From Gammaproteobacteria bacterium (GTDB lineage Bacteria; Pseudomonadota; Gammaproteobacteria; Acidiferrobacterales; Acidiferrobacteraceae), in NCBI GenBank assembly GCA_028064935.1, contig JAPTWT010000077.1, positions 1 through 14,147 on the forward strand: a stretch of DNA of 14,147 nucleotides, in the 5' to 3' direction. A program made the position numbers and the translations under genes. Below the pieces are notes generated by a model. It made no database searches, had not been told where the DNA came from, and worked only from the letters and a program-made list of their open reading frames with translations. Position 1 is the first letter of the stretch. Each line of letters starts with the position of its first letter. Positions 6,717 through 14,147 of this stretch are shown here, piece after piece.

Positions 6717-9700
6717 ACCTGAGTGGCTGGATCCAGCGCCACAGGCGTTCCTTGTTGTTTCTGATGGCACTCCTGGTCCTGGGTGGGGTGTATTCGGGCA
6801 CGCGGCTGCCGGTGGCATTGTTTCCGCACGTCGCCTTTCCGCGCGTCGAGATCTATGCCAATGCCGGCGACCGCCCCGCCAAGCGCATGCTCATCCAGGT
6901 CACCTATCCGGTCGAGGAGGCGGTGCGCGGCATTCCCGGGGTGGTCGGGGTGCGCTCCACCACAAGCCGCGGCAGCGCGGATTTTTTCATCAACTTCCAT
7001 TGGGGCGAGAACATGACGACCGCCACGCTGGAGGTTCAGGCGGCGCTGGCCGAGATCAATCGCCGCCTGCCTACCGATACCACCTTTCAGGTGCGGCGCA
7101 TGCGCCCGACGATCTTTCGCATGCTGGCCTATACCTTCACCTCGCGCCGCGTGTCGCAGGTCACGTTGCGGGACATTGCCCGTTACCAGTTGCGCCCGCT
7201 GCTATCGGCGATCCCGGGGGTGGCGCGCGTGGGCGTCCTGGGCGGGCGCACCGAGGAGTACCGTGTCACCGTCAATCCCGCGCGGCTTGCCGAATATGGG
7301 CTCACCATCGGCGATGTCGCGCGCGCCCTGGCGCATAGTAATGTCCTGCGCACCGTAGGCCACCTCCAGGAGAACTACCGCTTTTATCTCGTGATCTCCA
7401 ACACCAGGCTCCACAGGTTGCGGGATATCCGCCGCACGGTGCTGCGCTCGGGCGGCAATGGCATCGTACGGCTCGACGAGGTGGCGACGGTGGCGCGCGC
7501 CCTGAAGCCCCAATGGACACAGGTGGTGGCCGATGGGCAACCGGCGGTCAGCGTGCAGATCTACCAGCAGCCGGGTGGCAATACGGTGGCCATCACGCGC
7601 ACCGTGAAAAAGGTGCTGCGGCGCTTCGAGCGGGGTCTTCCGCGTGGTGTGCATGTGCGCAAGTGGTACGATCAGGGGGTACTGATCCAGGCCGCTGCGC
7701 ACAGCGTACGTGACGCGGTATTGATCGGCGCGCTGCTGGCGGCGCTCGTGTTGCTGTTGTTTTTGCGCAATGTGCGCATCACTTTCATCGCCCTGATTAC
7801 CGTGCCGAGCGTGCTTGCGGCCACCATGCTGCTGCTGTTCGCGCTCCATATGAGCTTCAACATCATGACTTTGGGAGGCATGGCGGCATCGGTCGGTCTT
7901 ATCATCGACGACACCATCGTCATGCTCGAACACATCATGCGCAGGCTCCATGAGCGGGGCGCCACGGCCGCGCGCCCGGAGCGTGTCATGACCGCGGTGC
8001 GCCAATTCACCCGTCCGCTCGTGGGTTCGTCGGCCTCGACCATCATCATCTTCACGCCGCTTGCCTTCCTGTCCGGCGTCACCGGGGCCTTTTTCCGGGC
8101 CCTGTCGCTCACCATGGCGGCGAGTCTCATCATCTCATTTTTTGTCGCCTGGCTGGCGGTGCCGATCCTTGCCGATCATTTCCTGAAGGCAAGCGATCTT
8201 GAGGCCGGCGAGGAGGGGCCCTGGACGCGCCGGGCGCACGCCCTCTATGAGCGCCTCATGCGCGCCATGTTCCGGGATCCACGGCGGCTGTTGCTGGCCA
8301 TCGTCGCGCTCGTAGGGCTTGGGGTCACGGGCTTTGCGCTCACCGGTTCGGGATTCATGCCGTCGATGGACGAGGGCGGTTTTGTGTTGAATTACCGTGC
8401 CGCGCCTGGTACCTCGCTCACCGAGACCGCACGCCTGCTCGACAAGGTACAGAAGATCCTGCTCGCCGATCACAACATACGAACCTATTCCCTGCGCACC
8501 GGCCTACAGCTCGGCGGCGGCATTACGGGCACCAACGAAGGCGACTTCTTTGTGCTCCTGAAACCCTATCCGCGGCCCTCGGTATGGCGCATCATGGCGC
8601 ATGTGCGCCGCGCGATCCACGAACGCGTGCCGGGTCTCAGAATCAGCATGGATCAACCCATGCAGGATTTGATCGGCGATCTGACGGGCGCCCCGCAACC
8701 GGTGGAGATCAAGGTATTTTCCGGCAACGGCCCGCTTTTACGGCGGCTTGGTCCGGAGATTGCCGCGCGCCTGCGGCGTATTCGCGGCATCGTGAACGTG
8801 CGCGATGGCATCGTCTATGCCGGCGATGCCGTGGAGATCCGCGTCAACCGCGCCAAGGCGGCCCTGGAGGGCGTGAACCCACAGAGTGTCACGCGCCAGC
8901 TCGCCGCGTATCTGAACGGCACGGTGGCGACCGACGTGCAACGCGGCGTGCGCATGATCGGGGTGCGGGTGTGGGTGCCGCGGCCGATGCGCCGGTCCTT
9001 GCACGCCATTCGCGACCTACGGCTGCGCGCCGCCAACGGCCGCCTGTTTCCATTGCGTGCGGTGGCCGTGGTGCGGCGCCTGAACGGCCAGCCGGAGATC
9101 GCGCGCGACAACCTAAAGCGCATGATCCCGATCACCGCGCGCATCGCCGGACGCAGCCTCGGTGGGGTGATGCACGATGTGAAGAGGCTCATGGCGCGCC
9201 GCAACTTTCTGCCTCCTGGGGTCTATGCCACGCTCGGTGGCGTGTATGTGCAACAACAGATCGCGTTCGCCGGCCTTATGGCGGTGTTCGTGGCGGCCGT
9301 GGCGCTCGTGTTTCTGCTGCTGCTCTTTCTGTACGAGCGCTTTCTCGTGACTTTTGCGCTGATGGCCACCACCTTGCTGGCGCTATCGGCGGTATTCGTC
9401 GGTCTGTGGGTGACAGGGACGGAACTCAATATCTCGTCGATGATGGGCATGACCATGGTGGTGGGTATCGTCACCGAGGTCGCGATCTTTTACTACTCCG
9501 AGTATCAGGACGTGGGTGAGGGGGATGTCGTGGAGCGCCTGATCGCGGCCGGCAAGAACCGGCTGCGGCCGATCGCGATGACCACGCTGGCGGCAATCCT
9601 GGCGCTCCTACCGCTCGCCTCGGGCTGGGGTCAGGGCTCGGCCATGCAGCAGCCACTCGCCATTGCCATCATATCCGGTCTCCTGGTGCAGCTGCCGCTC

Positions 9701-9763
9701 GCGCTGGTGGCCTTGCCGCTGTTCCTGTCGTGGGGTATTCGCTACCGCTCGTCCGAATCGTGA
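6713..9763 (+). CDS. RND efflux pump, inner-membrane permease
   Basis: 1016 residues, usual for the RND superfamily. It has TM1 near 12-30, a porter domain, TM2-6 from about 333-488, TM7 near 526-544, a second porter domain, and TM8-12 from about 850 to 1008. TM4 reads SVGLIIDDTIVMLEH, with Asp399-Asp400 as the proton-relay pair as in AcrB; CzcA/CusA pumps have only one Asp there. FMPSMDEGGFVLNY at 548-561 and GAPQPVEIKVF at 659-669 are also common in RND pumps. TM10 reads MMGMTMVVGIVTEVAIFYYSEY, where Glu922 aligns with AcrB Lys940. The gene starts within the ATGA overlap with the adaptor stop, and a terminator follows its stop. The substrate cannot be told; the TM4 motif argues against a classic heavy-metal pump. 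Confidence 0.93.
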   Translation: MNLSGWIQRHRRSLLFLMALLVLGGVYSGTRLPVALFPHVAFPRVEIYANAGDRPAKRMLIQVTYPVEEAVRGIPGVVGVRSTTSRGSADFFINFHWGENMTTATLEVQAALAEINRRLPTDTTFQVRRMRPTIFRMLAYTFTSRRVSQVTLRDIARYQLRPLLSAIPGVARVGVLGGRTEEYRVTVNPARLAEYGLTIGDVARALAHSNVLRTVGHLQENYRFYLVISNTRLHRLRDIRRTVLRSGGNGIVRLDEVATVARALKPQWTQVVADGQPAVSVQIYQQPGGNTVAITRTVKKVLRRFERGLPRGVHVRKWYDQGVLIQAAAHSVRDAVLIGALLAALVLLLFLRNVRITFIALITVPSVLAATMLLLFALHMSFNIMTLGGMAASVGLIIDDTIVMLEHIMRRLHERGATAARPERVMTAVRQFTRPLVGSSASTIIIFTPLAFLSGVTGAFFRALSLTMAASLIISFFVAWLAVPILADHFLKASDLEAGEEGPWTRRAHALYERLMRAMFRDPRRLLLAIVALVGLGVTGFALTGSGFMPSMDEGGFVLNYRAAPGTSLTETARLLDKVQKILLADHNIRTYSLRTGLQLGGGITGTNEGDFFVLLKPYPRPSVWRIMAHVRRAIHERVPGLRISMDQPMQDLIGDLTGAPQPVEIKVFSGNGPLLRRLGPEIAARLRRIRGIVNVRDGIVYAGDAVEIRVNRAKAALEGVNPQSVTRQLAAYLNGTVATDVQRGVRMIGVRVWVPRPMRRSLHAIRDLRLRAANGRLFPLRAVAVVRRLNGQPEIARDNLKRMIPITARIAGRSLGGVMHDVKRLMARRNFLPPGVYATLGGVYVQQQIAFAGLMAVFVAAVALVFLLLLFLYERFLVTFALMATTLLALSAVFVGLWVTGTELNISSMMGMTMVVGIVTEVAIFYYSEYQDVGEGDVVERLIAAGKNRLRPIAMTTLAAILALLPLASGWGQGSAMQQPLAIAIISGLLVQLPLALVALPLFLSWGIRYRSSES

Positions 9764-9764
9764 C

Positions 9765-9788
9765 AAAAAACCCGGCCGGGCCGGGTTT
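9765..9788. terminator. Rho-independent terminator between the convergent pump and cold-shock genes
   Basis: A perfect 9-bp stem, AAACCCGGC (9768-9776) and GCCGGGTTT (9780-9788), with a 3-base loop. On the minus strand the stem runs into six T (9770-9765), so it suits the cold-shock gene best. On the plus strand only three T follow, all part of the stem. It starts two bases after the pump stop codon. Confidence 0.85.
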
Positions 9789-9817
9789 CAAGGTGTTATG
9801 ATCCAACCTGCTAGGTG

Positions 9818-10021
9818 TCAGACCGCGCGAATATTGGACGCCTGGGGTCCTTTGGGGCCGTGCTGGACCTCGAACTCGACCTCCTGGCCCTCTTTCAGGG
9901 TCTTGTAGCCGTCCATCTGAATGGCCGAGAAGTGGGCAAACACGTCGTCACCCCCCGCGCTCGGTGAGATGAAGCCGTATCCCTTGCTTGCATTGAACCA
10001 CTTCACAATACCTGTTGCCAT
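9818..10021 (-). CDS. Cold-shock domain protein (CspA/CspD family)
   Basis: 67 residues, a single cold-shock domain: [16 protein letters not shown] with RNP1 (KGYGFI) and RNP2 (VFAHF), ending PQASNIRAV. Such proteins bind single-stranded RNA or DNA and act as RNA chaperones. E. coli has cspD at this place, divergent from clpS, so by position this is the cspD orthologue. It lacks the C-terminal extension of E. coli CspD (74 residues), and sequence alone cannot separate CspA, CspC, CspD and CspE types. The ATG at 10019-10021 has GGGGGA about seven bases upstream. The terminator at 9765-9788 ends the unit. Confidence 0.95.
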   Translation of the reverse strand: MATGIVKWFNASKGYGFISPSAGGDDVFAHFSAIQMDGYKTLKEGQEVEFEVQHGPKGPQASNIRAV

Positions 10022-10270
10022 GCCATGATCCCCCTACTGATAGCGTGTCGCCCGCAATGCTGTGCTTGAAAACGGGTCATATTTTAGGTAATTCTAATAA
10101 AGGCCTATGAAGCGAGCCCGTCGTTATTCATGCGCATTTCTTTTGTCAAGTCAAGATGGGCGACGAAAGGGGGTGAATGAGCCCTGGACGCGTGCGTGCG
10201 ATCGGCAGAAAATCGCGTCATGGCGGCGTAATGGTGAAGGAGGTCTGAGTGCAAGCAGGACGGGCCGGTC
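10022..10270. promoter_or_regulatory. Divergent intergenic region of the cold-shock gene and clpS
   Basis: This 249-bp gap is the longest non-coding stretch in the window and contains an AT-rich core at about 10077-10105. For the minus strand a tandem TTGACTTGACA (10154-10144) gives a perfect -35 hexamer, but only weak -10 matches lie 15-18 bp on. TAAAAT at 10086-10081 is another -10 candidate for the cold-shock gene. For clpS, TTGAAA (10066-10071) is followed 17 bp later by TAATTC. The positions are candidates only; the cold-shock leader would be about 50-95 bases. I see no hairpin strong enough to name. Confidence 0.45.
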
Positions 10271-10588
10271 ATGGCGGATAGGCGCCCTGGGGGTGTGGCG
10301 GATCTCGATGTCCAAGAGGCCAAGCCCAAGGTCGCTTTACCGCCCCTTTACAAGGTGATTATCCTGAATGACGATTATACCCCGATGGACTTCGTGGTGC
10401 TCGTGCTCGAACGGTTCTTCAACAAGAACCGCGAGGAAGCGACGCGCATCATGCTGCATGTGCATCAACGCGGCGTGGGTGTATGCGGCGTATATACAAG
10501 GGAAGTCGCCGAGACTAAAGTAAGACAAGTGACCAATTTCTCTGGCGAGAATCAGCATCCCTTGCAGTGCACGCTAGAGCCGGAGTAG
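10271..10588 (+). CDS. clpS: ATP-dependent Clp protease adaptor ClpS
   Basis: 105 residues (106 in E. coli). ClpS delivers proteins with N-terminal Leu, Phe, Tyr or Trp to ClpAP. The N-degron pocket residues are present in [18 protein letters not shown] (26-43) and MLHVHQRG (61-68), with the conserved HPLQCTLE at the C-terminus. The short N-terminal extension needed for hand-over to ClpA is there. The ATG at 10271 has only a weak AGGA ten bases upstream. A stronger GGAGGT at 10239-10244 instead faces a GTG at 10249 in another frame, so clpS may be reached by coupling. clpA begins 37 bp after the stop. Confidence 0.96.
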   Translation: MADRRPGGVADLDVQEAKPKVALPPLYKVIILNDDYTPMDFVVLVLERFFNKNREEATRIMLHVHQRGVGVCGVYTREVAETKVRQVTNFSGENQHPLQCTLEPE

Positions 10589-10625
10589 GGGTCGGTACTT
10601 ACGTGATTTGGAGGTGTTCCTTCCC

Positions 10626-12887
10626 ATGTTATCCCAGGAACTCGAATTTTCCCTGAACATGGCCTTCCAGGAGGCTCGCGAGAAGCGCCATGAGTTCATT
10701 ACCGTCGAGCATCTCCTGGCCGCGCTCCTCGACAACCCGAGCGCGGCGCGCGTGCTGCGCGCCTGCGGGGGGAATATCGAGGAGTTGCGGCGTAGCCTGT
10801 CTGCCTTCCTGCGCGAGAACATCCCGACGCTCGCCCCCGGCAGTCAGGTCGAGACCCAGCCTACCCTGGGCTTTCAGCGCGTCATTCAACGCGCCGTGCT
10901 GCACGTCCAGGGGGTGGGCAAAAAGGAGGTCACGGGCGCGAATGTGCTGGTGGCGATTTTCAGCGAGAAAGAGTCGCATGCGGTCTATTTCCTGCAAAAG
11001 CAGAATATCACCCGCTTCGATGTCGTGAATTACATCTCGCATGGTATCTCCAAGGTGCCGGGCGAGGGGCACGAGTTGTCGGCGTCCGAGGAGCAGGAAG
11101 AGGGGACCACTGCTAACGAGCGCGGGGCGCTGGATGTGTTTGCCGTCAACCTGAATGAACAGGCGCGGCTCGGAAAGATCGACCCCTTGATCGGGCGCGA
11201 CCAGGAGATGAGCCGTACCGTGCAGATCCTCTGCCGGCGCCGCAAAAACAACCCGTTATATGTGGGCGAGGCCGGGGTCGGCAAGACCGCGATCGCCGAG
11301 GGTCTCGCCAAGAAGATCGTGGATGGTGATGTGCCGGAGGTGCTGGCGCATAGCACCATCTATGCGCTTGACATGGGGGCGCTGCTCGCCGGTACCAAAT
11401 ACCGGGGGGATTTCGAGAAGCGTTTGAAGGCGGTCATAACCCATCTGAAGAAGCAGGACAACGCCATCCTTTTTATCGATGAGATCCACACCATCATCGG
11501 GGCGGGCGCGGCCTCGGGAGGGGCGATGGACGCCTCCAATCTGCTGAAGCCCGCACTGGCGTCTGGCGAACTCAAATGCATAGGCTCGACCACCTATCAA
11601 GAGTATCGCGGCATCTTCGAAAAGGATCGCGCGCTCTCGCGCCGGTTCCAGAAGATCGACGTGCCGGAGCCTTCGGTGGAAGAGGCCGTGCAGATCCTGC
11701 GCGGACTGAAAGGGCGCTTCGAGCAGCACCATGGCGTGCGCTATACGCAGCAGGCGCTGCGTACCGCAGTCGAACTGTCGAGCCGCTATATAGGGGATCG
11801 GCATCTACCGGACAAGGCCATCGACGTGATTGATGAGGCCGGGGCCAGCGTCCATCTGACGGCACCTAGCCGCCGCAAGAAGACCATCGGCGTGCCCGAG
11901 ATCGAGGAGATCGTGGCGCGTATCGCACGCATCCCGCAAAAGCATGTCTCGACGTCGGATCGCGAGGCGCTGCGCAATCTCGAGCGCGACCTGAAGCTCG
12001 TGGTGTTCGGCCAGGATGCCGCGGTCGAGGCGCTGGCGGCGTCCATCAAGATGGCGCGCTCGGGATTACGTGAGGGCGACAAGCCGATCGGATCGTATTT
12101 GTTCTCGGGCCCCACCGGGGTGGGCAAGACCGAGGTCACGCGCCAGCTTGCCTATATCATGGGGTTGCAGCTCGTACGTTTTGACATGTCCGAATACATG
12201 GAAAGGCACACGGTGTCGCGTCTCATCGGCGCGCCACCGGGCTACGTTGGCTTCGATCAGGGCGGACTGTTGACCGACGCCATCAACAAGCACCCGCATT
12301 GTGTGCTGTTGCTAGATGAGATCGAAAAGGCCCATCCGGGGGTGTTCAACCTATTGCTGCAGGTCATGGACCACGGCACACTCACGGACAATAACGGCCG
12401 CAAGGCGGATTTCCGGCACGTGATCATCGTCATGACCACCAATGCCGGCGCCGAGCAGATGGGCCGTTCGGGCATGGGCTTTTTGCCATCGGAGAAGGCC
12501 GGGGAGGAGTTTGTTGCGATCAAGCAGACCTTTACCCCGGAATTTCGCAACCGACTTGATGCCATCATAAGCTTTGCGGCCCTGTCGCCGGAGACCATTG
12601 CCCATGTCGTCGACAAATTCGTAGTCGAGCTCGAGGGGCAGCTTGAAGACAAGGGCGTAACCATCGACGTCGAACCCTCGGCGCGCGCCTGGCTTGCGCG
12701 CCATGGCTACGACGTCGCCATGGGCGCACGGCCGATGGCACGGATCATACAGGAGCGGATCAAAAAACCGCTGGCCAATGAACTTCTATTCGGGCGACTC
12801 GCTAATGGCGGCGCTGTGAGTGTGCGGGAGGAAAACGACGGCCTCATCTTCGATTATGCCGAAAAGCCGGTGGGCGTACAGGAGTAG
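10626..12887 (+). CDS. clpA: ATP-dependent Clp protease ATP-binding subunit ClpA
   Basis: 753 residues (758 in E. coli). ClpA is the hexameric unfoldase of ClpAP. It has the N-domain (1-140, [14 protein letters not shown]) that binds ClpS, and an acidic linker near 150-165. AAA+ module 1 has Walker A GEAGVGKT at 214-221 and Walker B ILFIDE at 281-286. Module 2 has GPTGVGKT at 495-502 and LLLDE at 561-565. There is no ClpB-type middle domain. The ClpP-docking loop is MGF at 617-619, where E. coli has IGL. I chose the ATG at 10626 because GGAGGT lies ten bases upstream and the N-terminus matches E. coli; a TTG at 10608 would include that ribosome-binding site in the coding region. Confidence 0.97.
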   Translation: MLSQELEFSLNMAFQEAREKRHEFITVEHLLAALLDNPSAARVLRACGGNIEELRRSLSAFLRENIPTLAPGSQVETQPTLGFQRVIQRAVLHVQGVGKKEVTGANVLVAIFSEKESHAVYFLQKQNITRFDVVNYISHGISKVPGEGHELSASEEQEEGTTANERGALDVFAVNLNEQARLGKIDPLIGRDQEMSRTVQILCRRRKNNPLYVGEAGVGKTAIAEGLAKKIVDGDVPEVLAHSTIYALDMGALLAGTKYRGDFEKRLKAVITHLKKQDNAILFIDEIHTIIGAGAASGGAMDASNLLKPALASGELKCIGSTTYQEYRGIFEKDRALSRRFQKIDVPEPSVEEAVQILRGLKGRFEQHHGVRYTQQALRTAVELSSRYIGDRHLPDKAIDVIDEAGASVHLTAPSRRKKTIGVPEIEEIVARIARIPQKHVSTSDREALRNLERDLKLVVFGQDAAVEALAASIKMARSGLREGDKPIGSYLFSGPTGVGKTEVTRQLAYIMGLQLVRFDMSEYMERHTVSRLIGAPPGYVGFDQGGLLTDAINKHPHCVLLLDEIEKAHPGVFNLLLQVMDHGTLTDNNGRKADFRHVIIVMTTNAGAEQMGRSGMGFLPSEKAGEEFVAIKQTFTPEFRNRLDAIISFAALSPETIAHVVDKFVVELEGQLEDKGVTIDVEPSARAWLARHGYDVAMGARPMARIIQERIKKPLANELLFGRLANGGAVSVREENDGLIFDYAEKPVGVQE

Positions 12888-13242
12888 ACTCGTCGTCAGG
12901 ACCAGGGAGCGGGCGCCGCGATCACCCCTGCAGGGCCTGCTGCCGTCGTGCCCGCTCTATGAGCGGGTGCCGACGCGTGATGAGTCCGGTCATCTGTTGA
13001 GCGATTTCATGATGCTGATCCCGGGCCTGGGGCAGCGCCCTGGTCCCGAATGCCGTGAAGTCATGGGCCGCGTCGACGGTGTGCTAAAGGGCTTTCCCGA
13101 GGTGGTGTTTGCGGACATGAACCTGCGGCTCAACCTTTTGTGGGTAAGCGTGCGCGCGCGCCCCGGCGTCATTCTCGACATCGCATGCTGCTTGAAATTT
13201 CACGTGCCGGAGGCGTTGCTCGTCGGTCCCAAGACGTCTTGA
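12856..13242 (+). CDS. Small conserved-looking hypothetical protein downstream of clpA
   Basis: I do not recognise a named family. The well-formed part runs from about LYERVPTRDE through DFMMLIPGLGQRP and EVVFADMNLRLNLLWVSV to VPEALLVGP. It looks like a compact alpha/beta protein of about 90 residues with no signal peptide, no membrane segment and no metal motif. The start is uncertain. The ATG at 12856 (128 residues, 32-bp overlap with clpA) is the only ATG upstream of that part, but it adds an Arg/Pro-rich lead that looks unlike the rest. A GTG at 12967 would give 91 residues, and an ATG at 13015 would give 75. It ends 14 bp from the infA stop, with which it converges. Cotranscription with clpA is likely. 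Confidence 0.55.
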   Translation: MPKSRWAYRSRLVVRTRERAPRSPLQGLLPSCPLYERVPTRDESGHLLSDFMMLIPGLGQRPGPECREVMGRVDGVLKGFPEVVFADMNLRLNLLWVSVRARPGVILDIACCLKFHVPEALLVGPKTS

Positions 13243-13256
13243 GGCCGATGGGTCCC

Positions 13257-13475
13257 TTAGCGGGCGCGAAAGACGATGCGACCCTTGGTCAGGTCGTAAG
13301 GGGTGAGCTGGACGGTCACCTTGTCGCCGGTGAGGATGCGGATATAGTTCTTGCGCATCTTGCCGGAGATATGGGCGGTGACGACGTGACCGTTGTCGAG
13401 CTTGACGCGGAATAGGGTGTTGGGGAGGGTGTCGACGATGGTACCCTCCATTTCGATATGCTCTTCCTTAGACAC
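13257..13475 (-). CDS. infA: Translation initiation factor IF-1
   Basis: 72 residues, the standard IF-1 length. It is an S1/OB-fold protein that binds the A site of the 30S subunit and helps IF-2 and IF-3. The sequence from [21 protein letters not shown] to [14 protein letters not shown] and GRIVFRAR is close to E. coli IF-1. The start codon is GTG (13473-13475), with GGGAG and GAGAGA just upstream and no in-frame ATG before the conserved SKEE. It converges with clpA and the small hypothetical gene and lies 133 bp downstream of bpt on the same strand. In E. coli, clpA and infA are also neighbours, with tRNA gene serW between them; no tRNA is seen here. Confidence 0.97.
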   Translation of the reverse strand: MSKEEHIEMEGTIVDTLPNTLFRVKLDNGHVVTAHISGKMRKNYIRILTGDKVTVQLTPYDLTKGRIVFRAR

Positions 13476-13608
13476 TCTCTCTCGCTCCCGAAGAAGGCGC
13501 TTATGATGCCCGAAGCCCGGGATCGCGTAAAGTCATTTTGGGCCGAGGCCCGTTGGGAACGATGCGCTTCACGAATGGCAGCGGCAGCGGGCGGCAAAAG
13601 GACGGGCG
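13476..13608 (-). promoter_or_regulatory. bpt-infA intergenic region with a short palindrome
   Basis: This 133-bp gap probably holds the infA promoter. GGGCC-ga-GGCCC forms a perfect 5-bp palindrome at 13540-13551. On the minus strand it is followed by AAAATGACTTT, too poor in T for a convincing terminator. TTTACG with CATCATAAG nearer infA is a weak promoter-like pair with a spacer that is too long. No firm site can be named. Confidence 0.25.
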
Positions 13609-14147
13609 TCAACGCAGATCGAGCGGCGACCAGCGACCGTTGCGGTAGGCCTCGAGCGGCCGAAACCGGGCCTTGTAGGCCATCTTCTCGCTGTCTTTGA
13701 CCCAGTACCCGAGATACAGGAACGGCAGGCCGCAGCGATGCGTCTCGGCGATCTGCCAGACAATGGCGTAGGTACCGAGCCCGCGTTGGGCCAGGGATGG
13801 ATCGTAGAAGGTATAGACCGCCGACAGACCGTCGGGCAACGTGTCGATCACGGCGACACCGGCAAGCAGCCCGCCGATGCGAAATTCGTGGAAGGCGGTA
13901 TTACTATGGCGGCTTACGAGGAAGCGTAAATAGGTCGCTGGGTCGGGATTGGCCATGGCCCCGGCCGGGTGGCGGGCGTCCTGATAACGCAGAAACAGCG
14001 CGAAATGCTCGGCGTCGAAGGCCGCCGGCCGTGCGATCACCACGACATCGTCGTTGCGCGCGGCCGCGCGTCGCTGGGCCCGGCTAGGGACGAAGGCCGC
14101 GACCGGGATACGCACCGGAATGCAGGCCTGGCACCCCGGACAGTGCG
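13609..14147 (-). CDS. bpt: Aspartate/glutamate leucyltransferase Bpt (ATE-like), C-terminal part
   Basis: 178 residues are visible; the N-terminus lies beyond the right edge. Bpt transfers Leu from leucyl-tRNA to proteins with N-terminal Asp or Glu, making them ClpS-ClpAP substrates. The visible part opens with HCPGCQACIPVRIPV, a Cys cluster (C-x2-C-x2-C) next to a conserved RxPV. SRAQRRAAARND follows. The GNAT-like C-terminal half has VIDTLPDGLSAVYTFYDP, RGLGTYAIVWQI, LYLGYWVKDSEKMAYKARFRPLE. These motifs identify the ATE/Bpt family. Bacterial members of the Bpt branch leucylate rather than arginylate, so the choice of Leu is from family knowledge. In related genomes aat, the Leu/Phe-tRNA transferase, often lies just beyond. 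Confidence 0.95.
   Translation of the reverse strand, partial: HCPGCQACIPVRIPVAAFVPSRAQRRAAARNDDVVVIARPAAFDAEHFALFLRYQDARHPAGAMANPDPATYLRFLVSRHSNTAFHEFRIGGLLAGVAVIDTLPDGLSAVYTFYDPSLAQRGLGTYAIVWQIAETHRCGLPFLYLGYWVKDSEKMAYKARFRPLEAYRNGRWSPLDLR

Noticed and set aside
8584..9519. Plus-strand open frame of about 310 codons inside the RND pump gene
   Set aside because: Shifted-frame shadow of the pump, with composition unlike a folded protein.
6713..9763. Heavy-metal (CzcA/CusA) assignment for the pump
   Set aside because: The gene order and CzcC-like channel suggest it, but TM4 has Asp-Asp and the adaptor lacks His/Met metal-binding segments.
12888..13256. A tRNA gene (serW is found between clpA and infA in E. 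coli)
   Set aside because: No cloverleaf, no GTTCRANNC T-arm signature and no CCA end could be found on either strand.
13540..13551. GGGCC-GGCCC palindrome as a terminator of bpt
   Set aside because: The stem is only 5 bp and no run of T follows on the minus strand.
1..14147. CRISPR arrays, insertion sequences, toxin-antitoxin pairs, phage or integrase genes
   Set aside because: No regularly spaced repeats, transposase or integrase motifs, or small paired toxin genes were seen on either strand.

Overview
The window is a stretch of GC-rich gammaproteobacterial chromosome. The gene content and order match the conserved block purB - mnmA - nudJ - rluE - icd - cspD - clpS - clpA - infA - aspartate/glutamate leucyltransferase (bpt). 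This assignment rests on recognising the protein families. The genus cannot be fixed from this window; an Acidiferrobacter- or Ectothiorhodospira-like lineage is only a guess.

Left part (1-2971): the 5' end of purB (minus strand) leaves the window at the left edge. A uracil-DNA glycosylase-like gene (plus strand) follows, and its 3' end overlaps mnmA tail to tail by 72 bp. The minus-strand cluster rluE-nudJ-mnmA is tightly packed, with 11-bp and 4-bp gene overlaps; it makes a 23S rRNA pseudouridine synthase, a Nudix phosphatase and the tRNA 2-thiouridylase. hflD, which sits between mnmA and purB in E. coli, is not here. A short divergent promoter region separates rluE from icd.

Middle part (2972-9763): icd encodes NADP-type isocitrate dehydrogenase. 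It is followed by a three-gene tripartite RND efflux cassette in the order outer-membrane lipoprotein, periplasmic adaptor, inner-membrane pump. The genes overlap by 31 and 4 bp. The cassette lies between icd and the cold-shock gene, which are neighbours in the ancestral layout, so it looks like an accessory insertion. The pump keeps an Asp-Asp pair in TM4 but has Glu where TM10 of AcrB has Lys.

Right part (9764-14147): a hairpin terminator separates the pump from the convergent cold-shock gene. clpS and clpA run rightward, followed by a small conserved-looking hypothetical gene. infA and the 3' part of bpt run leftward. Bpt, ClpS and ClpA together form a bacterial N-degron pathway: leucine tagging of N-terminal Asp/Glu, recognition, then unfolding for ClpP.

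Most of the window is ordinary housekeeping sequence. I found no CRISPR array, insertion sequence, tRNA or rRNA. The most distinctive element is the efflux cassette; nothing here clearly qualifies as a wholly new biological system.
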